From Pelagibacteraceae bacterium AG-319-F18 (GTDB lineage Bacteria; Pseudomonadota; Alphaproteobacteria; Pelagibacterales; Pelagibacteraceae): DNA of 64,000 nt. Both the position numbers and the translations under genes were made by a program. The notes below the pieces were generated by a model. The model had not been told where the DNA came from. It saw nothing but the letters and a program-made list of their open reading frames with translations, and did no database searches. The stretch's first letter is position 1, and each line of letters starts with the position of its first letter. Shown in pieces: positions 8,228 through 16,619 of this stretch. The stretch covers positions 1-64,000 of the forward strand of contig QBXA01000006.1 in assembly GCA_003283905.1 (NCBI GenBank), in the 5' to 3' direction.

Positions 8228-8945
8228 TTAAAAGTTTTTTAAAATTTTCATAAAGTGTCTTGGAATAATTATTCATATCTAAAATATTATTTTTAGCAGC
8301 ATTATCAAATTTTTCTAAAGCTCCATCTCCTAACTGATCTTCAAGAGCTTTTTTGTATTCTGGCACACATCCCCACTCATTGACTGTTGTATCCTTAATC
8401 TCAATATGAAATTGGATTCCATAAGCATGGTTTTGATATTTAAAAATTTGATATTTAGTAATAGGAGATGAAGCTAATAGAGTTACATCTTTGTTATTTT
8501 CTATTCCTTGCACTTCATAGGAATGCCACTGCAAACTTTTAATCTGGTTTGGAAGTTTTGAAAATAAATTATCCTTATTTTTTTCTTTAGAAAAATTAAT
8601 ATCCATTATGCCAATTTCTGCTGGATTTGATTTAATTACCTTGCCACCTATAACTTCACCTAATAACTGACATCCTAAACAAAAACCTAAATAAGGTTTT
8701 TTTAAATTAACAACAAATTCTTTAATTGCTTTTTTTTCTTCTATTAACCAAGGATATTCCTGTTCCATATAAGTATCCATTGGACCTCCCATACAAAACA
8801 TCCCATCAAATTTACTTAAATCATTTGGAATTTTTTCACCTTCATCAAGTTCTATAGTTGTTAAATTAACTCCATCAGCTAACATTAAATCTTTGATATA
8901 ACCAGGATCTTCAATTTTAATATGCTGTAGTACAATAATATTCAT
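8220..8945 (-). CDS. Class I glutamine amidotransferase-like protein
   Basis: A stand-alone GATase1-fold protein of 241 residues. The nucleophile elbow LGFCLGCQ places the catalytic Cys at 89, and the His/Glu partners are His180 and Glu182 in YGIQFHIE. The oxyanion segment CMGGPMDTY is also present. No synthetase domain is attached, so the ammonia acceptor is unknown; related proteins are annotated as GMP-synthase-like amidotransferases or gamma-glutamyl hydrolases. It lies 7 bp downstream of the hydrolase gene in the same orientation. Confidence 0.85.
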   Translation of the reverse strand: MNIIVLQHIKIEDPGYIKDLMLADGVNLTTIELDEGEKIPNDLSKFDGMFCMGGPMDTYMEQEYPWLIEEKKAIKEFVVNLKKPYLGFCLGCQLLGEVIGGKVIKSNPAEIGIMDINFSKEKNKDNLFSKLPNQIKSLQWHSYEVQGIENNKDVTLLASSPITKYQIFKYQNHAYGIQFHIEIKDTTVNEWGCVPEYKKALEDQLGDGALEKFDNAAKNNILDMNNYSKTLYENFKKLLNE

Positions 8946-8952
8946 TATTATC

Positions 8953-9825
8953 TTAATAATTTAAAAAAAAATTTTTTAATTGTTTTATCACTTCCTTAGG
9001 ATTCTGTTCAGGAATAAAATGACCTGAATCAATAGCCTTTCCAATAATTTTTTTATTTGAATATTTTTGCCAAATTTTAATTGAATTAAACTGTTTTCCT
9101 ATTACACCCTTTTTTCCCCACAATACCTGAATTGGAATATTAAGTTTTTTTTTTCTATCTTTTTTATCATGCTCTAAATCTATTGTGGCTGAAGCTCTAT
9201 AATCTTCACAAGAAGCATGAATTCTTTTCGTTTGTTTAAATGATTTAAGATAAGCTTCCTCAGCTTTACCAAATTTATGATTTCCTGACCATTTATCTAA
9301 ACAGCTTTTCATCCATTTTCTTGAATCACTCATTATCATTCTTTCTGGCAACCAAGCTGGTTGAATTAAAAAAAACCAATGAAAGTAAGCTTTTGCAAAT
9401 TCTCTATTAGTGGTTTCATACATATCTAGTGTTGGACAAATATCTAAAACACTTAAAGCCAAAATTTTTTTTCTAAAATCTCTTGCCATTCTATGAGCAA
9501 CTCTACCACCTCGATCATGACCTACAACAAAAAACTTTTTAAAATTTAATTTATTCATTAATTGAATCATATCTTTAGCCATTTCTCTTTTTGAATAATT
9601 AATATGTTTTCTTCCACCTGATATAACTAAACTATCTCCGTATCCTCTTAGATCAGCAACTACTACAGTAAAATATTTACTTAATTCTGGAGCAGTTTTG
9701 TTCCACATCATATGAGTTTGGGGATAACCATGAAGCAAAAGTAATGGCGGACCGTTACCTTTAAATCTACAAAAAACTTTTCCTTTATTTACTTTGATAA
9801 ATTTTTTTTTAAATCCTTTAAACAT
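8953..9825 (-). CDS. Alpha/beta hydrolase resembling fluoroacetate/haloacetate dehalogenase
   Basis: A 290-residue alpha/beta hydrolase. The nucleophile is an aspartate, Asp104 in VVGHDRGGR, followed by Arg105 and Arg108, as in haloacetate dehalogenases where these arginines hold the substrate carboxylate. The cap region has YFHWFFLIQPAWLPE, which contains the His-Trp pair of the halide pocket, and DYRASATIDLEHD, which may supply the Tyr. The C-terminal GHFIPEQNP gives the catalytic His. These features separate it from Ser-nucleophile esterases and from epoxide hydrolases. The substrate in a marine bacterium is unknown, so activity on halogenated acids is inference from family motifs. Confidence 0.8.
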   Translation of the reverse strand: MFKGFKKKFIKVNKGKVFCRFKGNGPPLLLLHGYPQTHMMWNKTAPELSKYFTVVVADLRGYGDSLVISGGRKHINYSKREMAKDMIQLMNKLNFKKFFVVGHDRGGRVAHRMARDFRKKILALSVLDICPTLDMYETTNREFAKAYFHWFFLIQPAWLPERMIMSDSRKWMKSCLDKWSGNHKFGKAEEAYLKSFKQTKRIHASCEDYRASATIDLEHDKKDRKKKLNIPIQVLWGKKGVIGKQFNSIKIWQKYSNKKIIGKAIDSGHFIPEQNPKEVIKQLKNFFLNY

Positions 9826-9836
9826 GATTAATAATT

Positions 9837-10097
9837 TTAATCATTTAGCAGTTTATTTTTTGCTTTTTCAAATTCTTCTTGGGTTAAAACTCCGCTTTGA
9901 TGCAAATCATTTAACTTATTAATTTCGTCGCTTAATTTATTATCTTCGTTTAATAAATTAATATTTTCATTTTCTTGTTCTTTTTCAAATCTAATATCCT
10001 CTTTTGCTTTAAATCCTTTCATTATTGCATTAGCGCCTAAGTACAAAACAAAAGCCATAATCGGAATCACTAAAACAAGAAAGATTATTTTTTCCAT
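9837..10097 (-). CDS. Membrane-anchored SHOCT-domain protein
   Basis: The 86-residue protein has one N-terminal transmembrane helix (about residues 4-24), a charged linker rich in Glu, Asn and Lys, and a C-terminal SHOCT motif, INKLNDLHQSGVLTQEEFEKAKNKLL. SHOCT is a short domain thought to mediate oligomerisation. The protein has no catalytic part. It lies between folD and the hydrolase gene on the same strand, with gaps of 37 and 11 bp. Confidence 0.75.
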   Translation of the reverse strand: MEKIIFLVLVIPIMAFVLYLGANAIMKGFKAKEDIRFEKEQENENINLLNEDNKLSDEINKLNDLHQSGVLTQEEFEKAKNKLLND

Positions 10098-10134
10098 TAC
10101 TTATACTATCAAAAGGAGATATTTATTTAAAATA

Positions 10135-10980
10135 TTAAATTTGAGATCTTTTAAAACAATCAATAGTATTTTTTAATAAACACGCGATTGTCATCGGCCC
10201 TACACCGCCTGGAACAGGAGTTAAAGCTTTTGCATTTTTTGAAACCTCGTCAAATGCAACATCACCAACAATACCTTTATCAGTTTTATTAATACCAACA
10301 TCAATTACTATTGCATCTTTTTTAACCCAATCTCCTTTAACAAGTTCAGGTATTCCAACTGCTGCAACTATAATATCTGCTTCTAAACATTCAGCTTTTA
10401 AATCTTTTGTTCTGGAATGTGTAATTGTAACTGTACAATTTTCTTTCAAAAGAAGTTGAGTCATTGGCTTACCATTCAAATTAGATCGTCCAACCATAAC
10501 AGCTTTTTTACCACTTAGGTTTGGTTCAATCTTTTTAATTAAAAGATAGCAACCTAACGGAGTACAAGGAACTGAACTTTCATAACCAGATGATAAATTT
10601 CCAACATTCATTGGATGAAAACCATCTACATCTTTTGAAGGTGTGATAGTTTCTATCACTTTTTGTTTATCAATATGTTTTGGTAGTGGTAGTTGAACTA
10701 AAATACCTGAAACCGTTTCATCTTTATTTAATTCCTCAATTTTTTCTAAAACAGTTTTTTCTTCTACTGTATCAGGATATTTAATTACCTCAGATTTTAG
10801 GCCTACTTCGTTTGCTGATTTTTCTTTGTTACGAACATAAATTTGGCTTGGAGCCATATCTCCAATTAAAATTACTGTTAGCCCAGGAACTTTATTATAT
10901 TTAGTTTTTAACTCAGCTACTTCTTGCTTTAGTTCTTCTCTAAGTTCTGCAGCTGCTTTTTTTCCATCTATTAAAATCAT
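10135..10980 (-). CDS. folD: Bifunctional methylenetetrahydrofolate dehydrogenase/cyclohydrolase
   Basis: FolD interconverts 5,10-methylene-, 5,10-methenyl- and 10-formyl-tetrahydrofolate and supplies one-carbon units for purine synthesis. The 281 residues have the usual length. The catalytic YxxxK pair is Tyr48/Lys52 in IYVRNKEK. VQLPLP and DVDGFHPMN mark the active site, VGRSNLNGKP the NADP-binding loop and TPVPGGVGPMT the C-terminal signature. Its pathway partner purH is elsewhere in the window. Confidence 0.97.
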   Translation of the reverse strand: MILIDGKKAAAELREELKQEVAELKTKYNKVPGLTVILIGDMAPSQIYVRNKEKSANEVGLKSEVIKYPDTVEEKTVLEKIEELNKDETVSGILVQLPLPKHIDKQKVIETITPSKDVDGFHPMNVGNLSSGYESSVPCTPLGCYLLIKKIEPNLSGKKAVMVGRSNLNGKPMTQLLLKENCTVTITHSRTKDLKAECLEADIIVAAVGIPELVKGDWVKKDAIVIDVGINKTDKGIVGDVAFDEVSKNAKALTPVPGGVGPMTIACLLKNTIDCFKRSQI

Positions 10981-10987
10981 ATTTTTT

Positions 10988-11278
10988 TTAAAAAATCATT
11001 GGTGCAATGTACAGCTTCATACACATTTCAATAAACCAAATCAATAAAAGAAGAATTATGGGTGATATATCTAGAGAGCCTAAATTTGGTAAAAAACGTC
11101 TGATTTTGTTTAATATTGGATCAGTTAATCGATAACTTAACTCTAAGATTGAATAAACAAATCTATTTTGAGTATTTAAAATATTAAAAGCAATCAACCA
11201 GCTTATCAAAACATTTGCTATAACAACATAAGAGTAAAGTTTTAAAATTTGTAAAACTAAATAAAAGATTGCTATCAT
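10988..11278 (-). CDS. YggT family membrane protein
   Basis: A 96-residue protein with two hydrophobic segments flanking the family motif RLTDPILNKIRRFLPNLGSLDISPIILLLLIWF. YggT proteins are conserved small membrane proteins connected with cell division, osmotic response or membrane organisation in various bacteria; the molecular role is not fixed. The start overlaps the stop of the MscS gene by 4 nt and the stop lies 7 bp from folD, which suggests one leftward transcript. Confidence 0.88.
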   Translation of the reverse strand: MIAIFYLVLQILKLYSYVVIANVLISWLIAFNILNTQNRFVYSILELSYRLTDPILNKIRRFLPNLGSLDISPIILLLLIWFIEMCMKLYIAPMIF

Positions 11279-12360
11279 TTTTTTTCAACGTAAATCGACT
11301 GACTCGGGAAAGCAAAAGAGGCACCATTTTTTTCTACAATCTGTTTTATCTCAATTGCAAGATTTTCTTTAACAGCTAACCAATCATTCCAACTATTTGT
11401 TTTGGTAAAACATCTAACATACATGTCAATCGAACTATCTGAAAATTTATCAACTCTTACAGCAACTCCAATTGAAGTATTATAATCTTCACTAGAATTA
11501 ATATGGTTCTCAATTTCATTTCTAATAGTTTTTAATTGTTCAACTGTAGTGTCATATTGAAGAGTTATGATCCAGCTAATTAACCAATTAGATGTTTCAC
11601 TTACATTTACAACTGGATTTTCTGCAAATTGAAAATTAGGAATAATTGCAAGAGATTTATCAAATTTTCTTATTGTAGTTGATCTAAAACCAATTTTTTC
11701 AACTATTCCTTCTATAATTCCATCAACGGAAATCCAGTCTCCAATCTTAAATCTTTTTTCAACTAAAACTAAAATTCCTGAAATCAAATTTTTAAATAAA
11801 TCTTGCGCACCTAGTGCAACTGCTACACCAAATAATCCTAGTCCAGCAATAATTGGACCAATTTTAATTCCCCATAATTCAAGTACTGCAGCAAGTCCTA
11901 AAATAAAAATTAAAATTTTTAACGATTTAATAATCCAACCAATAAGTTCTCTTGTTAATAATTTATCAAGTCCACTTAAAATATAAGAAATTGGCTCTAT
12001 TATCTGATGAATAACCCAAAAAATTAATATTGTAATTAATGTTCTGTTAATCGTATCAACAATTTCACGACCATCGCTTGAAAAAGTCATATAATAACTT
12101 GCAATAAAAAAGCCAAGAACAATCGGCAGAAATCTAGCTGGACCCTCTAAAGCATGAACAAATGTATCATCTAATTTGTTGGTAGTTCTTTTAGAAATTA
12201 TTTTTAACTTTTTGATAATAAGTTTACTTATCAAGCCTCTAAAAATTAAGAAAATAAAAAATATACCAATTCCAATTAATATTTGAAATATATCAACACC
12301 CAAGATTCCTTTTTTCCAAACAGACAAAAATATATCAGAAAAATTATTTATTATTTCCAT
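11275..12360 (-). CDS. MscS family mechanosensitive ion channel
   Basis: The 361-residue protein has an N-terminal set of about four to five transmembrane segments and then the MscS pore helix and beta domain. GLGLFGVAVALGAQDLFKNLISGILVLVEKRFKIGDWI (about residues 173-210) is the conserved Gly/Ala-packed pore helix TM3 and the following turn. VEKIGFRSTTIRKFDKSLAIIPN belongs to the soluble domain. These channels release solutes on hypo-osmotic shock. It starts 2 bp from hemD on the same strand. Confidence 0.93.
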   Translation of the reverse strand: MEIINNFSDIFLSVWKKGILGVDIFQILIGIGIFFIFLIFRGLISKLIIKKLKIISKRTTNKLDDTFVHALEGPARFLPIVLGFFIASYYMTFSSDGREIVDTINRTLITILIFWVIHQIIEPISYILSGLDKLLTRELIGWIIKSLKILIFILGLAAVLELWGIKIGPIIAGLGLFGVAVALGAQDLFKNLISGILVLVEKRFKIGDWISVDGIIEGIVEKIGFRSTTIRKFDKSLAIIPNFQFAENPVVNVSETSNWLISWIITLQYDTTVEQLKTIRNEIENHINSSEDYNTSIGVAVRVDKFSDSSIDMYVRCFTKTNSWNDWLAVKENLAIEIKQIVEKNGASFAFPSQSIYVEKK

Positions 12361-12362
12361 AG

Positions 12363-13061
12363 CTAAATTTTATATAACAAAAACTCCTCTTCTCCAGGAT
12401 TAAAAAGGAATATCTTCTTCCACTTAATTTCATTCAATATTGACGAGGTTTTTTCACCAATACACATTAAATTTGTGTTCATCCAAAGACTTTCTGATTG
12501 GTATATCTTAATAAAATTTAACATACTTAAGGCACTATTTTGAGAGTAAACATAAACCATATCAGGCATTTTAAGCTTTAATTCATTTACAAATTCATCA
12601 TCAAAGTTTTTGTTATGAATAGTCCGATAATTAATAACTCTTTTGATTCTATACCCTTCTTTCAATAATTGCTGATCAAGATCAACGGAAACTGTTTCAC
12701 CACTTATATAAATTAAAGTTCCATCTTTCAGATTAAAATTTTGCAAAACTAGCTCTTTTAAATTTCCAACATTACCCTCAGCTGCAATTACATTATGAAA
12801 ACCAACACTTCTAGCTTTTTTTTCGGTAGCACTTCCCACACAGAAACATAAAAGATTTTTATCAATATTTTTTAGATCTAGAAATTTTACAGCATTTGCA
12901 CTTGTAAAAATTATTCCTTTAAAATCTGAAAAATTAATCTGTTCATGATCTATTTTATCTATTCTTAGTAATGGAAGATGAGATACTTGATGTCCTAAAG
13001 ATTTAAATTTTAAAATCATCTCAGAACAATCTTCTAATGGTCTAGTTAGTAAAATATGCAT
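12363..13061 (-). CDS. hemD: Uroporphyrinogen-III synthase
   Basis: HemD closes hydroxymethylbilane to uroporphyrinogen III. The family is poorly conserved, but the 232-residue protein starts with the typical ILLTRPLEDC and has IIFTSANAVKFL, an ISGE turn after the TLIY strand, VINYRTI and VYVYSQNSALSML, which form the two-domain HemD fold. Its position 1 bp downstream of hemC is the classical hemCD arrangement and supports the call. Confidence 0.9.
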   Translation of the reverse strand: MHILLTRPLEDCSEMILKFKSLGHQVSHLPLLRIDKIDHEQINFSDFKGIIFTSANAVKFLDLKNIDKNLLCFCVGSATEKKARSVGFHNVIAAEGNVGNLKELVLQNFNLKDGTLIYISGETVSVDLDQQLLKEGYRIKRVINYRTIHNKNFDDEFVNELKLKMPDMVYVYSQNSALSMLNFIKIYQSESLWMNTNLMCIGEKTSSILNEIKWKKIFLFNPGEEEFLLYKI

Positions 13062-13062
13062 A

Positions 13063-13977
13063 TTATCTTTTATAAGAATTATTTGATTTAGCTTTTAATA
13101 TCTGTCCAACCTCTTTGCCGAGTGTTATTGCATTTTCAATTTTTGAAGATTTTTTTTCATAAAATCTATCACTACCATCTAAAGAAAAAAGCTCAGCTTC
13201 TAAAATAATTTCATCACCTTCAATGATGGCATGGGCTCCTACAGCTGTTTCACAGTCACCTTCTAAAACTTTAAGAACATTTCTTTCAGCATAAGCTCTT
13301 CTGGATGTTTCTTGGTCATTAATTTTATCTAAAATTGAAATAACTTCATCATCATTTCGACATTGAAGAGAAATAATTCCTTGTCCAGCACTTGGTATTA
13401 TTTCTTGAGTTGAAAATACTTCTGTAATTTTATCTTCTATTGATAAAGATTTAATTCCCGCATAAGATAATATTATTGCATCATACAAACCATTATTAAG
13501 TTTTTGAATTCTTGTATCAACATTTCCTCTAATAAGCTTGCAATTAAGATCAGATCTAATTTTTTTTAATTGAAATTCTCTTCGATAAGATGATGTTCCA
13601 ATTATTGCTTCAGCTTTTAATTCTTTGAGTTTTTTTTTATCTTTAGTTATTAATATTTCTCTTGGATCATTTCTTTCTAAAAATGTATCTGTTCTTAAAC
13701 CACCAGTTTCTATAGCTGGCATGTCCTTTAATGCATGAACTGCTATATCAATTCTATTTTCTAAAAGTTCATTTTCTATATTAGACGAAAATAAACCTTT
13801 TCCACCTAGTTCTGATAATCTTACATCTTGAACCTGGTCTCCCTTTGTTGTTATTTCTTTAATTACTACATCTTCATCATTTAGATTTGTATTTTGAACA
13901 ATTTTATCTTTAGCATTTTGAGCATATATTAATGCTAGTTTGCTCCCTCTTGATCCAATGATAATTTTCTTCTTCAT
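13063..13977 (-). CDS. hemC: Hydroxymethylbilane synthase (porphobilinogen deaminase)
   Basis: HemC polymerises four porphobilinogens into hydroxymethylbilane. The 304-residue protein shows GSRGSKLALIYA at the N-terminus, ALKDMPA, GTSSYRREFQL and IRGNVDTRIQKL as substrate-binding segments, SAGQGIISLQCR, and EGDCETAVGAHA, whose Cys carries the dipyrromethane cofactor. It forms an operon with hemD and is divergent from tsaD with a 56-bp shared promoter region, the common alphaproteobacterial arrangement. Confidence 0.97.
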   Translation of the reverse strand: MKKKIIIGSRGSKLALIYAQNAKDKIVQNTNLNDEDVVIKEITTKGDQVQDVRLSELGGKGLFSSNIENELLENRIDIAVHALKDMPAIETGGLRTDTFLERNDPREILITKDKKKLKELKAEAIIGTSSYRREFQLKKIRSDLNCKLIRGNVDTRIQKLNNGLYDAIILSYAGIKSLSIEDKITEVFSTQEIIPSAGQGIISLQCRNDDEVISILDKINDQETSRRAYAERNVLKVLEGDCETAVGAHAIIEGDEIILEAELFSLDGSDRFYEKKSSKIENAITLGKEVGQILKAKSNNSYKR

Positions 13978-14033
13978 AAATAAATATATTTCTTACTTGT
14001 ATTAAGATTGTACAATTAATAAAAACTATTTGA

Positions 14034-15110
14034 ATGAGTAAAAAACCCTTAATTCTTGGAATTGAATCTAGCTGTGATGAAACAGCAGCATCAATAATTA
14101 CTGAAAATGAACAAGGAATACCAGTAGTTTTATCCAATATTGTTTCAAGCCAAGTTGATGTTCATAAGGAGTTTGGTGGTGTTGTTCCTGAATTGGCTGC
14201 AAGATCTCATATGGAAAAAATTGATTGGATTGTTCAAAAAGCAATTGATGATAGTGGAAAAAAAATAGAAGAGATAGATGCAGTTGCATCAACAGCTGGT
14301 CCAGGTCTAATAGTATGTTTATCTGTTGGTTTAAGTTTTGGAAAGGCTTTTGCTTCTGCGTTAGAAAAACCATTTATTGCTGTTAATCACTTAGAAGGTC
14401 ATGCTTTAAGCCCAAAACTAAATTCAGAACTAAATTACCCGTATTTACTTTTATTAATTTCAGGTGGGCATTCACAATATTTAAATGTTCAGGGTTTAGG
14501 GAAGTATCAAAGACTTGGAACAACAATCGATGACGCCTTGGGTGAAGCATTTGATAAAACTGCAAAACTTTTAGGAGTAGAATTTCCTGGTGGACCTCAA
14601 ATAGAAATTTTGGCAAAAAAAGGTGACCCTAATAAATACGATTTACCAAAACCAATTTTTAATAAAGGAGGATGTAACTTATCTTTTGCAGGTCTTAAAA
14701 CAGCAATTTTAAGAATAACAAAAGATATTAAAACTGATCAGGAAAGATTTGATCTTGCTGCATCTTTTCAAAAAACAGTTGAGCAAATATTATATAAAAA
14801 AACTAAAATTGCATTTTCTGAATTTGAAAAACAAAATGATTTAAAAGAAAAAGTATTTGTTGTTGCTGGAGGAGTAGCAGCTAATAGAAGAATTAGATCT
14901 ATGTTGACAAATCTATGTAATGAGGAAAGTTACCAAAACTTATTTCCACCAATTGAATTTTGTGGAGATAATGCGGCTATGATTGCAATGGTAGGTTTAG
15001 AAAAATTTAAATTAAAAAAATTTGATAAATTAGATCATCCAGCAAAACCAAGATGGCCTTTAGATACAAAAGAAGTTTTTTTAAAAGGATCTGGAGTTAA
15101 GTTAAGTTAA
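14034..15110 (+). CDS. tsaD: tRNA N6-adenosine threonylcarbamoyltransferase TsaD
   Basis: TsaD transfers the threonylcarbamoyl group to A37 of ANN-decoding tRNAs. The 358-residue protein has LGIESSCDETAASI at residues 8-21, the metal-binding motif NHLEGHAL, SGGHSQY, the ASKHA-fold loop GEAFDKTAKLLGVEFPGGP and the C-terminal VAGGVAANRRIR plus FCGDNAAMIA. Its stop and the stop of the convergent MBL-fold gene share the four bases TTAA, so the two reading frames overlap by 4 nt. Confidence 0.97.
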   Translation: MSKKPLILGIESSCDETAASIITENEQGIPVVLSNIVSSQVDVHKEFGGVVPELAARSHMEKIDWIVQKAIDDSGKKIEEIDAVASTAGPGLIVCLSVGLSFGKAFASALEKPFIAVNHLEGHALSPKLNSELNYPYLLLLISGGHSQYLNVQGLGKYQRLGTTIDDALGEAFDKTAKLLGVEFPGGPQIEILAKKGDPNKYDLPKPIFNKGGCNLSFAGLKTAILRITKDIKTDQERFDLAASFQKTVEQILYKKTKIAFSEFEKQNDLKEKVFVVAGGVAANRRIRSMLTNLCNEESYQNLFPPIEFCGDNAAMIAMVGLEKFKLKKFDKLDHPAKPRWPLDTKEVFLKGSGVKLS

Positions 15111-16447
15111 AAAGGAGCCATTCTTCTAATTGATCTAGCTAAATAGTATATAGATTGATATCTTCCAAGTTTTGATCTTATGTAGGACTCTGATTTAATT
15201 TTTAAAAAATCTATCCAAAAATTTGCGGAATTAAACTTATAGTAATCAAAATACCTCTTCAATTCCTCATTTGAATATGCATGACCATTATCTCCATACT
15301 TTGCAACATAAGGTGTAAAATTTGGATAGAGACTAGGAACATTAATCAATGTTGTTTTCATAAAGTTTCCAATTAACAAGTCATCAAATATATTATTCTG
15401 AATTGAACAAACTAGAGAATTTCTGGGTACTTCAAATTTAATACCTTCCTTTCTATTAGATAATTTAATATCAAACTCTTTTCCACCAACATTAAAGTTA
15501 ATAAATCCAAATTTTTTTTTTAAATGTTCAAACTTTAAAAAATAATTTTTTAAAATAATTTCGTCATTCTTTTCTAATTCATCAGACCAAAGATCACCAT
15601 AATAACCTGGGGACTTAACCTCATCTATATTTTCTTCAGGATTTATTGCTTTATAATTACTATTAAAAGAATTCCATTTTATAAATGCTGGTAGCATTTC
15701 ACCATATTTATTATTAAATTTTTCATAGTGTAATTTAAGTGGTGTTATAAATTTATTCATTTTTAAAGAATCTTCTCGAACATATCTATGCATTGATGAG
15801 AAAGGTAAAATATAATTGCAGCCCCATTTTTTTAAATTGTAAGAGTAAGTTTCTCCACATGGTTTTTTTTGTGCTGCCAGGGGTTGAATAAAATGGTTAT
15901 TATGATTGTAAAAATTAATCATATCTGCATCACCCCAACTAATTAATCTTAATAAAAATTTATTTTTATAATTTTTGATTATTTTTTTTATCTCTTTTGA
16001 CCAACCTAGTGCCTGACCATCATTTAGATTTAATATTATATCTTTTTTTAAAATTTCAACTATCAAACAAGAGTCTTGATTCCAATCTGAAAAACTTTTG
16101 ATACGAATATTTTTTGATATAGAAAACCACTGATTACTCTTCAACTCTATGCAGTTATACTTTTTTGATAAATCATTAAATATTCTTTTATTAAAATGAT
16201 CAGCTAATAAAATTGTTTTTCCTTCAAATAATGAAAACGAATCTGAGTCAATGTGATCTGGATGACCATGAGAAAGCCAAACAAATTTCGTTTTTTTGAT
16301 GTTATCTAATTGTTCTTTAGGTATTTTATATTTATGACCCCAACTACCAAAGTATGGATTTCCGTAAACCCATGGATCAGTTGTTAACAAAGGTTCGTCA
16401 TCATACAATGTTAATGTGGCATTTCCTATTGTCTCAAATCCTATCAT
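15107..16447 (-). CDS. MBL-fold metal-dependent hydrolase of unknown substrate
   Basis: The 446-residue protein begins with a metallo-beta-lactamase fold. TDPWVYGNPYFGSWG and the zinc motif SHGHPDHIDSDS lie within the first 75 residues, and LNLNDGQALG may supply the metal-bridging Asp. The roughly 250 C-terminal residues are rich in Trp, Tyr, Phe and Lys and do not match anything I recognise. The DPW...FGSW opening resembles the large MBL proteins related to UlaG and to sialic-acid hydroxylase-like enzymes, but no Rieske motif is visible. There is no signal peptide. It stands alone between tsaD and the coiled-coil gene. Confidence 0.75.
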   Translation of the reverse strand: MIGFETIGNATLTLYDDEPLLTTDPWVYGNPYFGSWGHKYKIPKEQLDNIKKTKFVWLSHGHPDHIDSDSFSLFEGKTILLADHFNKRIFNDLSKKYNCIELKSNQWFSISKNIRIKSFSDWNQDSCLIVEILKKDIILNLNDGQALGWSKEIKKIIKNYKNKFLLRLISWGDADMINFYNHNNHFIQPLAAQKKPCGETYSYNLKKWGCNYILPFSSMHRYVREDSLKMNKFITPLKLHYEKFNNKYGEMLPAFIKWNSFNSNYKAINPEENIDEVKSPGYYGDLWSDELEKNDEIILKNYFLKFEHLKKKFGFINFNVGGKEFDIKLSNRKEGIKFEVPRNSLVCSIQNNIFDDLLIGNFMKTTLINVPSLYPNFTPYVAKYGDNGHAYSNEELKRYFDYYKFNSANFWIDFLKIKSESYIRSKLGRYQSIYYLARSIRRMAPF

Positions 16448-16619
16448 AAAATTTAATTATTATTCTTTACAATTAAATTTTATCATTATTAAACTAAAAT
16501 TATATGTAAAAAAAATGAAGTACTGGTTACTTAAACCAAAGCTTGTGATACATCAATAAGACTCCACTAACTCCCTCTAACCTTTATCTTATCTTTACAA
16601 TTAAAAATGTTAATTAAAA

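Noticed and set aside
14098-14616. Two minus-strand ORFs inside tsaD
   Set aside because: Shadow frames of a well-conserved gene; sequences are low-complexity Gln/Leu/His with no family signal.
16448-16619. Possible small RNA or leader between the MBL gene and the coiled-coil gene
   Set aside because: Only a 5-bp stem (TGGTT/AACCA) was found; no U-tract, conserved riboswitch core or promoter is convincing.
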